NCBI RefSeq assembly: GCF_029319185.1
Contig: NZ_CP119754.1
Location: 2,232,001 to 2,296,000, forward strand
DNA: 64,000 bases
Direction: 5' to 3'
Source: Superficieibacter sp. HKU1
Lineage (GTDB): Bacteria; Pseudomonadota; Gammaproteobacteria; Enterobacterales; Enterobacteriaceae
Positions 14,353-23,586 of the stretch are shown piece after piece (the stretch's first letter is position 1; every line of letters starts with the position of its first letter). The position numbers and the translations under genes are program-made. Under the pieces are notes generated by a model that was given only the letters and a program-made list of their open reading frames with translations, did no database searches and was not told where the DNA came from.

Positions 14353-15471
14353 ATGAAATCACGTGCAGCAGTAGCTTTTGGCCCAGGCCAGCCGTTAAAA
14401 ATCGTTGATATTGATGTCGCGCCGCCGAAAAAAGGTGAAGTGCTGGTCAAAATTACCCACACTGGCGTATGTCATACCGATGCTTTTACCCTCTCCGGCG
14501 ACGATCCGGAGGGCGTTTTCCCGGCGGTGCTTGGTCATGAGGGCGGCGGTATTGTGGTTGAAGTCGGCGAGGGCGTCACCAGCCTGAAAGCGGGCGATCA
14601 CGTGATCCCGCTGTATACCGCAGAATGCGGTGAATGTAAGTTCTGTAAATCGGGTAAAACTAACCTCTGCCAGGCGGTTCGCGCCACGCAGGGTAAAGGG
14701 CTGATGCCGGACGGTACCACCCGCTTCTCTTATAATGGCGAGCCGATTTATCACTACATGGGGACCAGTACCTTTAGCGAGTACACCGTCTGCGCTGAAA
14801 TTTCGCTGGCGAAAGTGAATCCGCAGGCTCCGCTGGACAAAGTCTGTCTGCTGGGCTGTGGCGTGACCACCGGTATCGGTGCGGTGCATAACACGGCGAA
14901 AGTGAAAGAGGGCGATACCGTCGCCATTTTTGGCCTCGGCGGTATCGGTCTTGCCGCGATCCAGGGCGCGGTCCAGGCGAAGGCGGGGCGCATTCTTGCC
15001 ATCGACACTAACCCGGAAAAATTCAAACTGGCAAAAGAGATGGGTGCCACCGATTGCATCAACCCGAAAGATCACGACCGGCCGATTCAGGAGGTCATCG
15101 TTGAACTCACCGACGGCGGCGTGGATTTCAGCTTTGAATGTATCGGTAACGTTAACGTCATGCGCGCCGCGCTGGAATGCTGCCACAAAGGCTGGGGCGA
15201 AAGCGTGATTATCGGCGTTGCCGGTGCCGGTCAGGAGATCAGTACCCGTCCGTTCCAGCTGGTGACGGGCCGAGTATGGCGCGGTTCGGCCTTTGGCGGA
15301 GTGAAAGGGCGTTCGCAGCTGCCCGGTATGGTGGAAGATGCAATGGCGGGTAAAATTAAACTCGACCCGTTTATTACCCATCGCTTGCCGCTGGCGCAGA
15401 TCAACGACGCCTTCGATTTAATGCATGAAGGCAAATCCATCCGGACCGTTATCCATTTCGGCGATAACTGA
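14353..15471 (+). CDS. frmA: S-(hydroxymethyl)glutathione dehydrogenase, class III ADH
   Basis: At 372 residues this is a full-length class III alcohol dehydrogenase. Catalytic zinc ligands are in GVCHTDA and LGHEGGG plus the later Cys of LLGCGVTTG; structural zinc ligands are in CGECKFCKSGKTNLC; the NAD site is GLGGIGLAAIQ. It oxidises the spontaneous formaldehyde-glutathione adduct to S-formylglutathione and also reduces S-nitrosoglutathione. In E. coli frmB (S-formylglutathione hydrolase) follows; here trg follows, so hydrolysis must be done by an enzyme encoded elsewhere, such as a YeiG-type esterase. Confidence 0.97.
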   Translation: MKSRAAVAFGPGQPLKIVDIDVAPPKKGEVLVKITHTGVCHTDAFTLSGDDPEGVFPAVLGHEGGGIVVEVGEGVTSLKAGDHVIPLYTAECGECKFCKSGKTNLCQAVRATQGKGLMPDGTTRFSYNGEPIYHYMGTSTFSEYTVCAEISLAKVNPQAPLDKVCLLGCGVTTGIGAVHNTAKVKEGDTVAIFGLGGIGLAAIQGAVQAKAGRILAIDTNPEKFKLAKEMGATDCINPKDHDRPIQEVIVELTDGGVDFSFECIGNVNVMRAALECCHKGWGESVIIGVAGAGQEISTRPFQLVTGRVWRGSAFGGVKGRSQLPGMVEDAMAGKIKLDPFITHRLPLAQINDAFDLMHEGKSIRTVIHFGDN

Positions 15472-15477
15472 TTCATC

Positions 15478-15501
15478 TGCCAGCGGTTCTCGCCGCTGGC
15501 A
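15478..15501 (+). terminator. Hairpin after frmA
   Basis: TGCCAGCGG (15478-15486) pairs with CCGCTGGCA (15493-15501) across a six-base loop, seven bases after the frmA stop. The following T run is weak (TTCCCCTTA), so it may be an inefficient terminator. Confidence 0.6.
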
Positions 15502-15547
15502 TTCCCCTTAATGTTGTGAAATGTGAGCCAGGTATCGCTTTTCACGG

Positions 15548-15574
15548 TAAGCAATTGCGCTTAAATGCCGATGA
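15548..15574 (+). promoter_or_regulatory. Sigma-28 (FliA) promoter of trg
   Basis: TAAG (15548-15551), a 15-base spacer and GCCGATGA (15567-15574) match the flagellar sigma-28 consensus TAAA-N15-GCCGATAA at 10 of 12 positions. The start of transcription would be about 40 bases before the trg ATG. Confidence 0.8.
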
Positions 15575-15623
15575 CTATCAGACGGGCGTGTTTATACGCT
15601 TCTTTCAATGAGAGTCGATAGCC

Positions 15624-17312
15624 ATGGACAATAAAACAGCGCTGCAACCTGCGCACAAGCTGAGTTTTCTACACCATATCCGTCTGGTTCCTCTGTTTTC
15701 GACCATTCTTGGCGGCATTCTGCTGTTATTCGCACTAAGCGCGGGACTGGCCGGCTATTTTTTAATGCAGGCCGACCACGATCAGAAAGATGTGACCGAA
15801 GAAATTCAGGTCCGTATGGGACTTTCCAATAGCGCCAACAACCTGCGTACCGCGCGTATCAATCTTATCCATGCCGGAGCCGCCAGCCGTATTGCCGAAA
15901 TGGATGCAATGAAGGCGAACATTGCCGAAGCAGAAAAACGCATCAGGCAATCGCAGGATGGTTTTGCTGTTTATATGAATCGCACGGTCAAAACGCCTGC
16001 CGATGAAGCGCTGGACGGCGCTTTGAACACCAGCTTTGCCGCCTACATTAAAGGCATGCAGCCGATGCTCAAATTTGCAAAAAACGGCATGTTTGAGGCG
16101 ATTATTAATCACGAAAATGAGCAGGCGCGACCGCTGGATAATGCCTATAACGACGTACTGCTAAAAGCGATTGAATTAAGAACCGAGCGGGCGAATAGCC
16201 TGCGCGAACAGGCGCACCATCGCAGCCAGCTGGGCATGGCATTCATGGCAGCCGCGTTTGCTATTGCGCTGGTATTAACGCTTCTTACCTTTATCGTGTT
16301 ACGCCGCACGGTGATTTCGCCCTTACAGCGCGCCGCGCAGCGTATTGAGAAGATCGCCGCAGGCGATTTGACGCTGGCCGATGAAGTGACTGGTCGCAGC
16401 GAAATTGGTCATTTGAGCCGCGATTTACAAAAAATGCAGCATTCGCTGGCGCGCACCGTTGGCACCGTTCGCATGGGGGCGGATGAAATCTACCGTGGCA
16501 CCAGCGAAATTTCAGCGGGTAATACCGACCTCTCATCACGCACTGAGGAGCAGGCTGCGGCGATTGAACAGACGGCCGCCAGCATGGAGCAGCTCACCGC
16601 TACGGTGAAGCAGAATGCGGATAATGCTCATCATGCCAGCAAACTGGCGGAAGATGCTTCCGGTAAAGCCAGCCGGGGTGGGCAAATTGTCTCGGGCGTG
16701 GTGACTACCATGGGCAATATCTCCACCAGTTCGAAGAAAATTTCCGAGATTACCGCCGTTATTAATAGCATTGCCTTCCAGACCAATATTCTTGCGCTGA
16801 ACGCGGCGGTGGAAGCGGCACGCGCTGGCGAGCAGGGCCGTGGGTTTGCGGTCGTCGCCAGCGAAGTCCGGACCCTGGCCAGCCGCAGTGCGCAGGCGGC
16901 GAAAGAGATTGAAGGTTTGATTAGTGAATCCGTCACGCTGATTGAACGCGGCTCGGGTGAAGTGGTTGCCGCAGGTGGCACCATGAAAGAAATCGTTGAG
17001 GCAGTGAAACGCGTGACGGACATTATGCTCGAAATCGCCGCCGCCTCGGATGAGCAAAGCCGGGGAATAACCCAGGTTAGCCAGGCGATCAGCGAAATGG
17101 ACAACGTGACGCAGCAAAATGCCTCGCTGGTGGAGGAAGCTTCCGCCTCCGCCGCCTCCCTGGAAGAGCAGGCCGCTCGCCTGACAGAAGCCGTCGGGGC
17201 CTTCCGCCTGCAAACCGGTACCAGTGAGCGCCGCACACCCGCGGTACAAACGCCGGTGTTGGCTACGCAGAGACCAGCGGTCGTGTCCGGAGATAACTGG
17301 GAGACGTTTTAA
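15624..17312 (+). CDS. trg: Methyl-accepting chemotaxis protein Trg-like (ribose/galactose receptor)
   Basis: The 562-residue receptor has TM1 (about residues 28-50, FSTILGGILLLFALSAGLAGYF), a four-helix-bundle periplasmic domain to about 195, TM2 (LGMAFMAAAFAIALVLTLLTFIV), a HAMP domain and the signalling hairpin with the tip EITAVINSIAFQTNILALNAAVEAARAGEQGRGFAVVA region. Methylation-helix segments (EEQAAAIEQTAASMEQLTA) are present and the C-terminus is the CheR/CheB-binding pentapeptide NWETF. In E. coli Trg reads ribose- and galactose-loaded binding proteins. Position between frmA and ydcI matches Salmonella. Confidence 0.92.
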   Translation: MDNKTALQPAHKLSFLHHIRLVPLFSTILGGILLLFALSAGLAGYFLMQADHDQKDVTEEIQVRMGLSNSANNLRTARINLIHAGAASRIAEMDAMKANIAEAEKRIRQSQDGFAVYMNRTVKTPADEALDGALNTSFAAYIKGMQPMLKFAKNGMFEAIINHENEQARPLDNAYNDVLLKAIELRTERANSLREQAHHRSQLGMAFMAAAFAIALVLTLLTFIVLRRTVISPLQRAAQRIEKIAAGDLTLADEVTGRSEIGHLSRDLQKMQHSLARTVGTVRMGADEIYRGTSEISAGNTDLSSRTEEQAAAIEQTAASMEQLTATVKQNADNAHHASKLAEDASGKASRGGQIVSGVVTTMGNISTSSKKISEITAVINSIAFQTNILALNAAVEAARAGEQGRGFAVVASEVRTLASRSAQAAKEIEGLISESVTLIERGSGEVVAAGGTMKEIVEAVKRVTDIMLEIAAASDEQSRGITQVSQAISEMDNVTQQNASLVEEASASAASLEEQAARLTEAVGAFRLQTGTSERRTPAVQTPVLATQRPAVVSGDNWETF

Positions 17313-17335
17313 CCAGGCCGGTTGTGGTCACGTAA

Positions 17336-17355
17336 AACGCCGGGGCTTCGGCGTT
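17336..17355. terminator. Hairpin between convergent trg and ydcI
   Basis: AACGCCG (17336-17342) pairs with CGGCGTT (17349-17355). The minus-strand copy is followed by TTT, so it could end the ydcI message; it may also act on trg. Confidence 0.5.
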
Positions 17356-17393
17356 ACAGACTGACAACAAACTACTATTGACGCGCCGTTTTG

Positions 17394-17423
17394 CCGGGCG
17401 GCGCTTCGCTTACCCGGCCTACA
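17394..17423. repeat. REP element
   Basis: Single REP unit (GCCGGGCGGCGCTTCGCTTA, then CCCGGCCTAC) in the gap between trg and ydcI. Its flanks resemble those of the REP at 10240. Confidence 0.85.
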
Positions 17424-17503
17424 AAAGCATTAATATCAATAGGTTTATCATAGGTCTGTACTAACTCTACACTGCCGTGTTATACGGGGCATCGGAAAGA
17501 ATA

Positions 17504-18427
17504 TTACTCCGGCAGCGTTTTACGAATCGCACTTAGCAGCGTTTGCGCCCCGGGCGACAAATTTCCGTCAATCCGGGTTAAAATGCCGATGGGCTCTCCG
17601 GTTCCCTGCGTGGTTACAGGCAGCGCCACCAGGGTACCGACCCGCAAATCATCCTTCACCGCGCCGGACGGCACAAACCAGACGTAGTTATAATCCACCG
17701 TTAACTGACGTGAAAGCGAGGCGGAAAGCGTCTCAATACAGCCCGCGGGCATTTTGCATCCCTGACTGAGCAATAATTCTTCCGCATTCTGTCTTGGCGT
17801 GGTCCCCCGGGGAGTGACCACCACCGGCCATTCCAGCACGCGGCTAAAAGTAATATTTTCCTGAAGCAGCGGATGACCGGGACGGACTACCAGCTTCAGC
17901 GATTCAAGAAACAGCAGTTCGTAGTTCAGACCGCTCATCAGTTCGGGATCGGACATCCGTCCCACGCCCAGGTCGATTTCGCCTGACTTTAGCGCCGCCA
18001 GCAGCATCGGATTGCTCATGGTAGCAACCTGTAAGGTGATGTCTTTTTGCTGCTTATGAAACTGACCGATCACCGCCGGGAGGATGCCCAGCGCCGCCGT
18101 CGGTAGGGCACCAATACGCACAATATCGTTATTTACCCCTTCCTTGCGGTTCAGCGATTGCCCGGCGGTATTTAACGCATCCAGTACCTTCATGGCGTGG
18201 GTAAGAAATTGTTCCCCGACCAGGGTTAAATGCGCGCCGAGTCGCCCACGGTCGAAAAGCCGCACACCGGTCAATTGCTCAAGTTCATTGAGCGTTTTTG
18301 ACAGTGCCGGCTGGCTGAGGTTGAGGGTTTCAGCCGCACGCCCCAGCGTCCCCTGTTGAGCGACGGCAACGAACGTATGCAGGTGGCGCAACCGAATGCG
18401 CTGATTAAAAAGGCCATTTTTTTCCAT
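17504..18427 (-). CDS. ydcI: LysR-type regulator YdcI
   Basis: The protein has 307 residues, as in E. coli. The winged HTH occupies residues about 12-70 (RHLHTFVAVAQQGTLGRAAE, LSQPALSKTLNELE) and a LysR substrate-binding domain follows to the end. YdcI is a conserved enterobacterial regulator, described as autorepressing and linked to acid/stress and biofilm traits in Salmonella and E. coli. It is transcribed away from ydcJ, which is a plausible target. A palindrome lies 39 bases upstream of the start. Confidence 0.93.
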   Translation of the reverse strand: MEKNGLFNQRIRLRHLHTFVAVAQQGTLGRAAETLNLSQPALSKTLNELEQLTGVRLFDRGRLGAHLTLVGEQFLTHAMKVLDALNTAGQSLNRKEGVNNDIVRIGALPTAALGILPAVIGQFHKQQKDITLQVATMSNPMLLAALKSGEIDLGVGRMSDPELMSGLNYELLFLESLKLVVRPGHPLLQENITFSRVLEWPVVVTPRGTTPRQNAEELLLSQGCKMPAGCIETLSASLSRQLTVDYNYVWFVPSGAVKDDLRVGTLVALPVTTQGTGEPIGILTRIDGNLSPGAQTLLSAIRKTLPE

Positions 18428-18750
18428 AACCGAATGTTAAAAACAGAGCGCAATAGTGACAAGTAAAGTTATCTAATTTTGATAACTTGCTAGCAAAATT
18501 TTATTAACATTTTCGTGTTAGGGTTAATCAGCGAATTAGTCTAAAAATCAGTCGATTGTCAAAGAATGCCAACGAGAGAGGTTAATTTTAAGTAAAACTC
18601 CAGGCCACCTTCCATAAGCCTGGGTCATGTAATAGGTAAATAATCAACCCGCAGAAGGAAGATCGGCAGCGATCACAAATCGCAAATTCTTCCCCCAGCT
18701 TCAGAGGCGCTTTTCTACACTCCAGAGAGTATTCACTGGAGGCAGACATC
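18428..18750. promoter_or_regulatory. Divergent ydcI-ydcJ control region with YdcI-type palindrome
   Basis: This 323-base gap holds no gene. AAGTTATC (18466-18473) and GATAACTT (18481-18488) form a perfect 8-base inverted repeat with a 7-base spacer, the dyad size used by LysR regulators, placed where it could control ydcI itself. A second AT-rich block (TTTTATTAACATTTTCGTG near 18499) follows. Close to ydcJ, GGAGGCAGACATC provides the ribosome site. Confidence 0.6.
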
Positions 18751-20094
18751 ATGGCGAACACCATCACGGCTGATGAGATTCGGGAACAATTTTCGCAGGC
18801 TATGTCGGCAATGTACCAGCAGGAGGTGCCGCAGTACGGTACGTTACTGGAACTGGTGGCAGATGTGAATCTGGCGGTACTGGAAAATAATGCGGCGCTA
18901 CATGAACAACTGGCGAACGCGGATGAACTGGCACGATTAAACGTGGAGCGGCACGGCGCGATCCGCGTCGGCACGGCCAGAGAACTCAGCACGCTGCGGC
19001 GGATGTTCGCCATTATGGGGATGTTTCCCGTCAGCTATTATGACCTGTCGCAGGCGGGCGTTCCCGTGCATTCCACGGCATTCCGTCCGGTGGAGGATGC
19101 TGCGCTGGCGCGTAACCCGTTTCGTATTTTCACCTCACTACTGCGACTTGAACTGATTGAAGACGCCAGACTGCGTGAGCGGGCGGCGGCAACGCTTGCA
19201 CTGCGGGATATTTTTACCCCGCGTTGCCGGGCGCTGCTGGACCGATTTGACGAGCAGGGTGCCTTTACCCGGGCGGAGGGCGAGGAATTTGTACACGAAG
19301 CGCTGGAAACGTTCCGCTGGCACCGGCACGCCACCGTTGATGAAGAAACCTATCATGCGCTTAATCAGGAGCACCGACTGATTGCCGATGTGGTGTGTTT
19401 TCCCGGTTGCCATATCAACCATCTTACCCCGCGCACGCTGGATATCGATCGGGTGCAGGCGCTGATGCCGGGTTGCGGCATCGAACCTAAAACGCTGATT
19501 GAAGGCCCGCCGCGCCGCGAGGTGCCGATTTTACTCCGCCAGACCAGTTTCAAAGCGCTGGAGGAACCGGTGTTGTTTGCCGGAAGCCATCAGGGAACCC
19601 ACACTGCGCGTTTTGGCGAAATTGAGCAGCGCGGGGTGGCGTTAACGCCTAAAGGGCGCGAACTTTACGATCGCCTTCTCGGTGAAGCGGGAACGGGCAA
19701 AGACAATCTGACCCATCAACAGCATTTACAGGACGTCTTTAAACGCTTTCCCGATAGCGATATTTTCCTGCGCCGGCAGGGGCTGGCCTATTACCGCTAT
19801 CGGCTGACGCCGTCAGGGGAGGCGCATCGTAAAGCCATTCATCCCGGCGACGATCCACAGCCGCTGATTGAACGCGGCTGGGTCGTGGCGCAGCCTATTA
19901 TTTATGAGGATTTCTTGCCGGTCAGCGCCGCCGGTATATTTCAGTCTAACCTCGGAAACGAAACCCAGGCTCGCCGTCACGGCAACGCTTCGCGTCAGGC
20001 CTTTGAGCAGGCGCTGGGGTGTCCGGTGATGGATGAGTTTACGCTTTATCAGCAGGCGGAAGATCGCAGTAAAAAGCGCTGCGGACTGCTGTGA
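18751..20094 (+). CDS. ydcJ: YdcJ, 2-oxoadipate dioxygenase/decarboxylase family (DUF1338)
   Basis: The 447-residue protein matches E. coli YdcJ in length and pattern. The VOC-like DUF1338 fold uses an iron bound by two His and a Glu: candidates are His in VPVHSTAFRP (about residue 108), His in GCHINHLTPRTLDID (about 225) and Glu in RFGEIEQRGVALT (about 290). The Pseudomonas family member HglS turns 2-oxoadipate into D-2-hydroxyglutarate with loss of CO2 in lysine breakdown, so a similar reaction is likely. A good AGGCAG site precedes the ATG. Divergent from ydcI. Confidence 0.9.
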   Translation: MANTITADEIREQFSQAMSAMYQQEVPQYGTLLELVADVNLAVLENNAALHEQLANADELARLNVERHGAIRVGTARELSTLRRMFAIMGMFPVSYYDLSQAGVPVHSTAFRPVEDAALARNPFRIFTSLLRLELIEDARLRERAAATLALRDIFTPRCRALLDRFDEQGAFTRAEGEEFVHEALETFRWHRHATVDEETYHALNQEHRLIADVVCFPGCHINHLTPRTLDIDRVQALMPGCGIEPKTLIEGPPRREVPILLRQTSFKALEEPVLFAGSHQGTHTARFGEIEQRGVALTPKGRELYDRLLGEAGTGKDNLTHQQHLQDVFKRFPDSDIFLRRQGLAYYRYRLTPSGEAHRKAIHPGDDPQPLIERGWVVAQPIIYEDFLPVSAAGIFQSNLGNETQARRHGNASRQAFEQALGCPVMDEFTLYQQAEDRSKKRCGLL

Positions 20095-20319
20095 AACACC
20101 TGTCCCCATTTAATGACAGAGAGGGGGATATTTCATACATAACTTTACCGATGATTCAGCCTGGTCTCATTGGCAGCCTGTTTTTTGCGCCTGACGCAGT
20201 TTTTCCACCGTCAACAATTGGTTTATTAACGGATTTTGTCTAAAGTGGGCGCTTTCGGGCGCGCTGCCGTCATCGGCACGGGCGGCTCCATTTGCTGACC
20301 AAAGGACGTTTTTCGAGGC

Positions 20320-21975
20320 ATGAATCGCAGAAGATTTCTTAAAAATACAATGGCGGTCGCCGCTGTGTGCGGCACTTCCGGGATTTCGACGCTGTTCTCG
20401 CGGGCAGCCTTCGCTGAAGAGTCGGATATCGCCGATGGCCAGACCCGGCCTTTTGACTTCTCCGTCCTTCAGTCTACCGCCAGCGACATGGCAAAGCAGC
20501 CCTGGGTCGGTGCGCCGCGTCCGCTGCCCAATACCCTGGCAACGCTGACTCCGCAGGCTTATAACAGCATTCAGTATGATGCAGCGCACTCCCTGTGGAA
20601 TAACGTGGAAGGCCGCAAGCTGGACGTGCAGTTTTTCCACGTCGGGATGGGCTTCCGCCGCCGGGTGCGGATGTTTTCGCTGGATTCCGCGACGCAGCGA
20701 GCGCGGGAGATCCACTTCCGCCCGGAACTGTTCCAGTATAACGATGCAGGCGTTGATACCCGTCAGTTAGTGGGCCAGACCGATTTAGGTTTTGCCGGGT
20801 TCCGCGCATTTAAAGCGCCTGAACTGGCGCGTCGCGATATCGTTTCCTTCCTCGGCGCGAGCTATTTCCGCGCGGTGGACAGCACTTACCAGTACGGCCT
20901 TTCCGCGCGCGGTCTGGCCGTCGATACCTTCACCGATACGCCGGAAGAATTTCCTGATTTCACGTCATTCTGGTTTGAAACCGTCAAGCCGGGAGCCACC
21001 ACATTTACCGTTTATGCCTTGCTGGACAGCGCCAGCGTGACCGGGGCGTACAAGTTCGTGATCCACTGCGAAGACAGCCAGGTCATTATGGATGTGGAAA
21101 ACCACATCTATGCGCGCAAAGACATCAAGCAGCTCGGTATCGCGCCGATGACCAGTATGTTTAGCTGCGGCAATAACGAGCGTCGGATGTGCGACACTAT
21201 CCATCCGCAAATCCACGACTCTGACCGCCTGGCGATGTGGCGCGGTAACGGCGAGTGGATCTGCCGTCCGCTCAACAATCCGCAGAAGTTGCAGTTCAAT
21301 GCTTTCGTGGATAACAATCCGAAGGGCTTTGGACTGTTACAGCTCGATCGTGACTTCACCCACTATCAGGATGTGATGGGCTGGTACAACAAGCGCCCGA
21401 GCCTGTGGGTTGAACCGCGCAGCAAATGGGGGAAAGGGGCCGTCAGCCTGATGGAGATCCCGACCACCGGTGAAACGCTGGATAACATTGTCTGCTTCTG
21501 GCAGCCGGAGAAAGCGATTCGTGCCGGTGATACGCTGGACTTCAAATACCGTCTTTACTGGAGCGCTCAGCCGCCGGTCCGTTCACCGCTGGCCCGCGTC
21601 ATGGCGACGCGCACCGGTATGGGCTCATTCCCGGAAGGATGGGCGCCGGGGGAACATTTCCCGGAAAAATGGTCGCGCCGCTTTGCCATTGACTTCGTCG
21701 GTGGCGACCTGAAAGCCGCCGCGCCGAAAGGCATCGAGCCGGTGATCACGCTCTCCAGCGGCGAGGCGAAGCAGGTTGAAATTCTCTACGTCGAACCTTT
21801 CGACGGCTACCGTATTCTGTTTGACTGGTATCCAACCTCCGACGCCACCGATCCGGTGGACATGCGCCTGTTCCTGCGCTGCCAGGGCGATGCGATCAGC
21901 GAAACCTGGCTGTATCAGTATTTCCCTCCGGCAGCGGATAAACGTAACTACGTTGACGACCGCGTCATGCGCTAA
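20320..21975 (+). CDS. opgD: OpgD (MdoD), periplasmic glucan glucosyl-transferring/trimming protein
   Basis: The 551-residue protein starts with a Tat signal: MNRRRFLKNTMAVAAVCGTS, twin Arg plus FLK, ending near SRAAFA. The mature part is the OpgG/OpgD family: FDFSVLQSTASDMAKQPW, LPNTLATLTPQAYNSIQYD, and the C-terminal Ig-like domain. It acts in the periplasm on osmoregulated beta-glucans and controls their backbone structure. The preceding 225-base gap contains no gene. Order ydcJ-opgD is as in E. coli; E. coli ydcH, normally next, is missing. Confidence 0.96.
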   Translation: MNRRRFLKNTMAVAAVCGTSGISTLFSRAAFAEESDIADGQTRPFDFSVLQSTASDMAKQPWVGAPRPLPNTLATLTPQAYNSIQYDAAHSLWNNVEGRKLDVQFFHVGMGFRRRVRMFSLDSATQRAREIHFRPELFQYNDAGVDTRQLVGQTDLGFAGFRAFKAPELARRDIVSFLGASYFRAVDSTYQYGLSARGLAVDTFTDTPEEFPDFTSFWFETVKPGATTFTVYALLDSASVTGAYKFVIHCEDSQVIMDVENHIYARKDIKQLGIAPMTSMFSCGNNERRMCDTIHPQIHDSDRLAMWRGNGEWICRPLNNPQKLQFNAFVDNNPKGFGLLQLDRDFTHYQDVMGWYNKRPSLWVEPRSKWGKGAVSLMEIPTTGETLDNIVCFWQPEKAIRAGDTLDFKYRLYWSAQPPVRSPLARVMATRTGMGSFPEGWAPGEHFPEKWSRRFAIDFVGGDLKAAAPKGIEPVITLSSGEAKQVEILYVEPFDGYRILFDWYPTSDATDPVDMRLFLRCQGDAISETWLYQYFPPAADKRNYVDDRVMR

Positions 21976-21982
21976 AGCCGGG

Positions 21983-22013
21983 CCTGCCGGACGGCGTTAT
22001 GCTGTCCGGCAGG
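21983..22013 (+). terminator. Hairpin between opgD and rimL
   Basis: CCTGCCGGAC (21983-21992) and GTCCGGCAGG (22004-22013) form a perfect 10-base stem with an 11-base loop. No T run follows, so it may stabilise or partly terminate the opgD message rather than act as a full terminator. Confidence 0.55.
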
Positions 22014-22047
22014 TTGCTTCGCCGTAAATGCTATCAAGAGGTATTCG

Positions 22048-22614
22048 ATGACTGCTTCAACTGACCTGCAACTTGACATGATCCCGGTTAACGACACCAT
22101 TACCCTGCGCGCGGTGGATGACGTATTCGTCGCACCGTTGTATCAGTTAACCCAGAAAAACAGGGACTGGCTACAACAAAGCCTGAACTGGCCGCAGTTT
22201 GTCAATGACGAGGCTGACACGCGTAAAAATGTGCAGGGCAACGTGATGCTGCACCAGCGCGGCTACGCCAAAATGTATCTGGTTTTTTATCATCAGGCGC
22301 TGGTCGGCGTGCTCTCGTTTAATCTGATCGAGCCGCTCAATAAAACCGCCTATATTGGCTACTGGCTGGATGAAGCGGCGCAGGGGAAGGGGATTATGTC
22401 GCAGGCGCTTCAGGCGCTGATGCAGCACTATGTCAACCGTGGCGAGCTTCGCCGCTTCGTCATTAAATGCCGCGTCGATAATGTCAGAAGCAATCAACTG
22501 GCCTTGCGGAACGGCTTCGCGCTGGAGGGCTGTCTGAAGCAGGCCGAGTTTCTGAACGGGGCGTATGAAGATCAGAATATCTACGCCCGTATTTTTGATG
22601 GCACCTCAGAGTAA
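22048..22614 (+). CDS. rimL: RimL, ribosomal protein L7/L12 serine N-acetyltransferase
   Basis: A 188-residue GNAT protein. It carries the RimL hallmarks KNRDWLQQSLNWPQFV, VQGNVMLHQRGYAKM, the acetyl-CoA loop DEAAQGKGIMSQAL (about 125-138) and KCRVDNVRSNQLALRNGF. It acetylates the N-terminal Ser of L12 to form L7. The N-terminus is about nine residues longer than in E. coli. The last nine bases overlap the 3' end of ydcK on the opposite strand. Confidence 0.94.
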   Translation: MTASTDLQLDMIPVNDTITLRAVDDVFVAPLYQLTQKNRDWLQQSLNWPQFVNDEADTRKNVQGNVMLHQRGYAKMYLVFYHQALVGVLSFNLIEPLNKTAYIGYWLDEAAQGKGIMSQALQALMQHYVNRGELRRFVIKCRVDNVRSNQLALRNGFALEGCLKQAEFLNGAYEDQNIYARIFDGTSE

Positions 22615-23586
22615 GCCTGGCAGCGGTGTGCGAGTAATATGCTGCGTGCCGTTAATGACTTTATGATCGCGCAGATGCAGCATGTCGCCGTCAGACGCTT
22701 CAATCACCGCATCATCGGTTAGCTCAATAAAATGCTCAATAATGACGTCGCCGCTAACCCTGGCGCGTCCCTGGATCACCACGTTATCGTCGATAAGCAC
22801 AGGGCCGCCCCGTAGCCAGGCTTCGCCGCCGACCAGCACATGATGCTTCAGCACGCAGTTACCTTCGACTACCGCATTCTCCGCCACCCGGGAGCTGTAG
22901 CGCAGCGTCGGGATCGCATCCTCTTCCGTCCCGGCAATCAGCCGTGCATGGCCGTACACTTTGGCGCAGTCGCATACCCAGACGTTGTTTTCTTCATTGC
23001 CTTCCAGCAGTGCGAAATCAAACACTTCGGCGCGGTGCTCAATAAAGGCGTATTTAACCATGGCATCACCGTAAATCTGCGCCTGATGAACAATGTGCGA
23101 TGCGGTGACGGTGGCGCGGTCGTAAATTTGCAGCAGCCGATCGCGTTCGCGCGTCAGACCGCGTACCGCAATAATTTCGCTGTGATGTAAAATCCGTGCC
23201 TCGCCGCTAATCAGGCATTCGCCGCGCACGGAAGAGCGCTGAACAGTGACGTTGTCACGTATTACTGCCCGCTGACTCACCTCTGCCGCGTCCAGCCAGG
23301 CGTTATCTTTCACCACCGCCTCATGACTGACCACACAGCACCGGGTAAGACGGGCGTTATCTTCAATGCGCGCCCCGGCAAATACCGCACTGTTAACGTC
23401 GTAGATCCAGCAGTCGCCAGACTGACTGAGCGCCGCTTCGCTGTCTATCCAGCCGCCTTCGCTGCCTGCGGCGACATCAGCAAAGTCGCGCAGCGCGATA
23501 ATCTGGTACAGGGTCACGCGACGGGTTTCCCCGTCTTGCTGCCAGCTATAAACGCGCGTTTCCTCGCTCAGACGGTATTTTTGCAT
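22606..23586 (-). CDS. ydcK: YdcK, beta-helix hexapeptide-repeat protein
   Basis: The ATG at 23586 (MQKYRLSEETRV) gives 326 residues, the same as E. coli YdcK. The sequence is built of repeated imperfect hexapeptides such as ARIEDNARL, AVIRDNVTV and AVVEGNCVLKHHV, which fold into a left-handed parallel beta-helix, as in acyl- and nucleotidyl-transferases. Enzyme activity is not established. A further in-frame ATG at 23604 is possible but lacks a better ribosome site. Convergent with rimL and divergent from tehB. Confidence 0.9.
   Translation of the reverse strand: MQKYRLSEETRVYSWQQDGETRRVTLYQIIALRDFADVAAGSEGGWIDSEAALSQSGDCWIYDVNSAVFAGARIEDNARLTRCCVVSHEAVVKDNAWLDAAEVSQRAVIRDNVTVQRSSVRGECLISGEARILHHSEIIAVRGLTRERDRLLQIYDRATVTASHIVHQAQIYGDAMVKYAFIEHRAEVFDFALLEGNEENNVWVCDCAKVYGHARLIAGTEEDAIPTLRYSSRVAENAVVEGNCVLKHHVLVGGEAWLRGGPVLIDDNVVIQGRARVSGDVIIEHFIELTDDAVIEASDGDMLHLRDHKVINGTQHITRTPLPGLL

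Noticed and set aside
14395..15381. 328-codon minus-strand ORF opposite frmA
   Set aside because: Shadow of a conserved coding gene, with no ribosome site and no recognisable domain.
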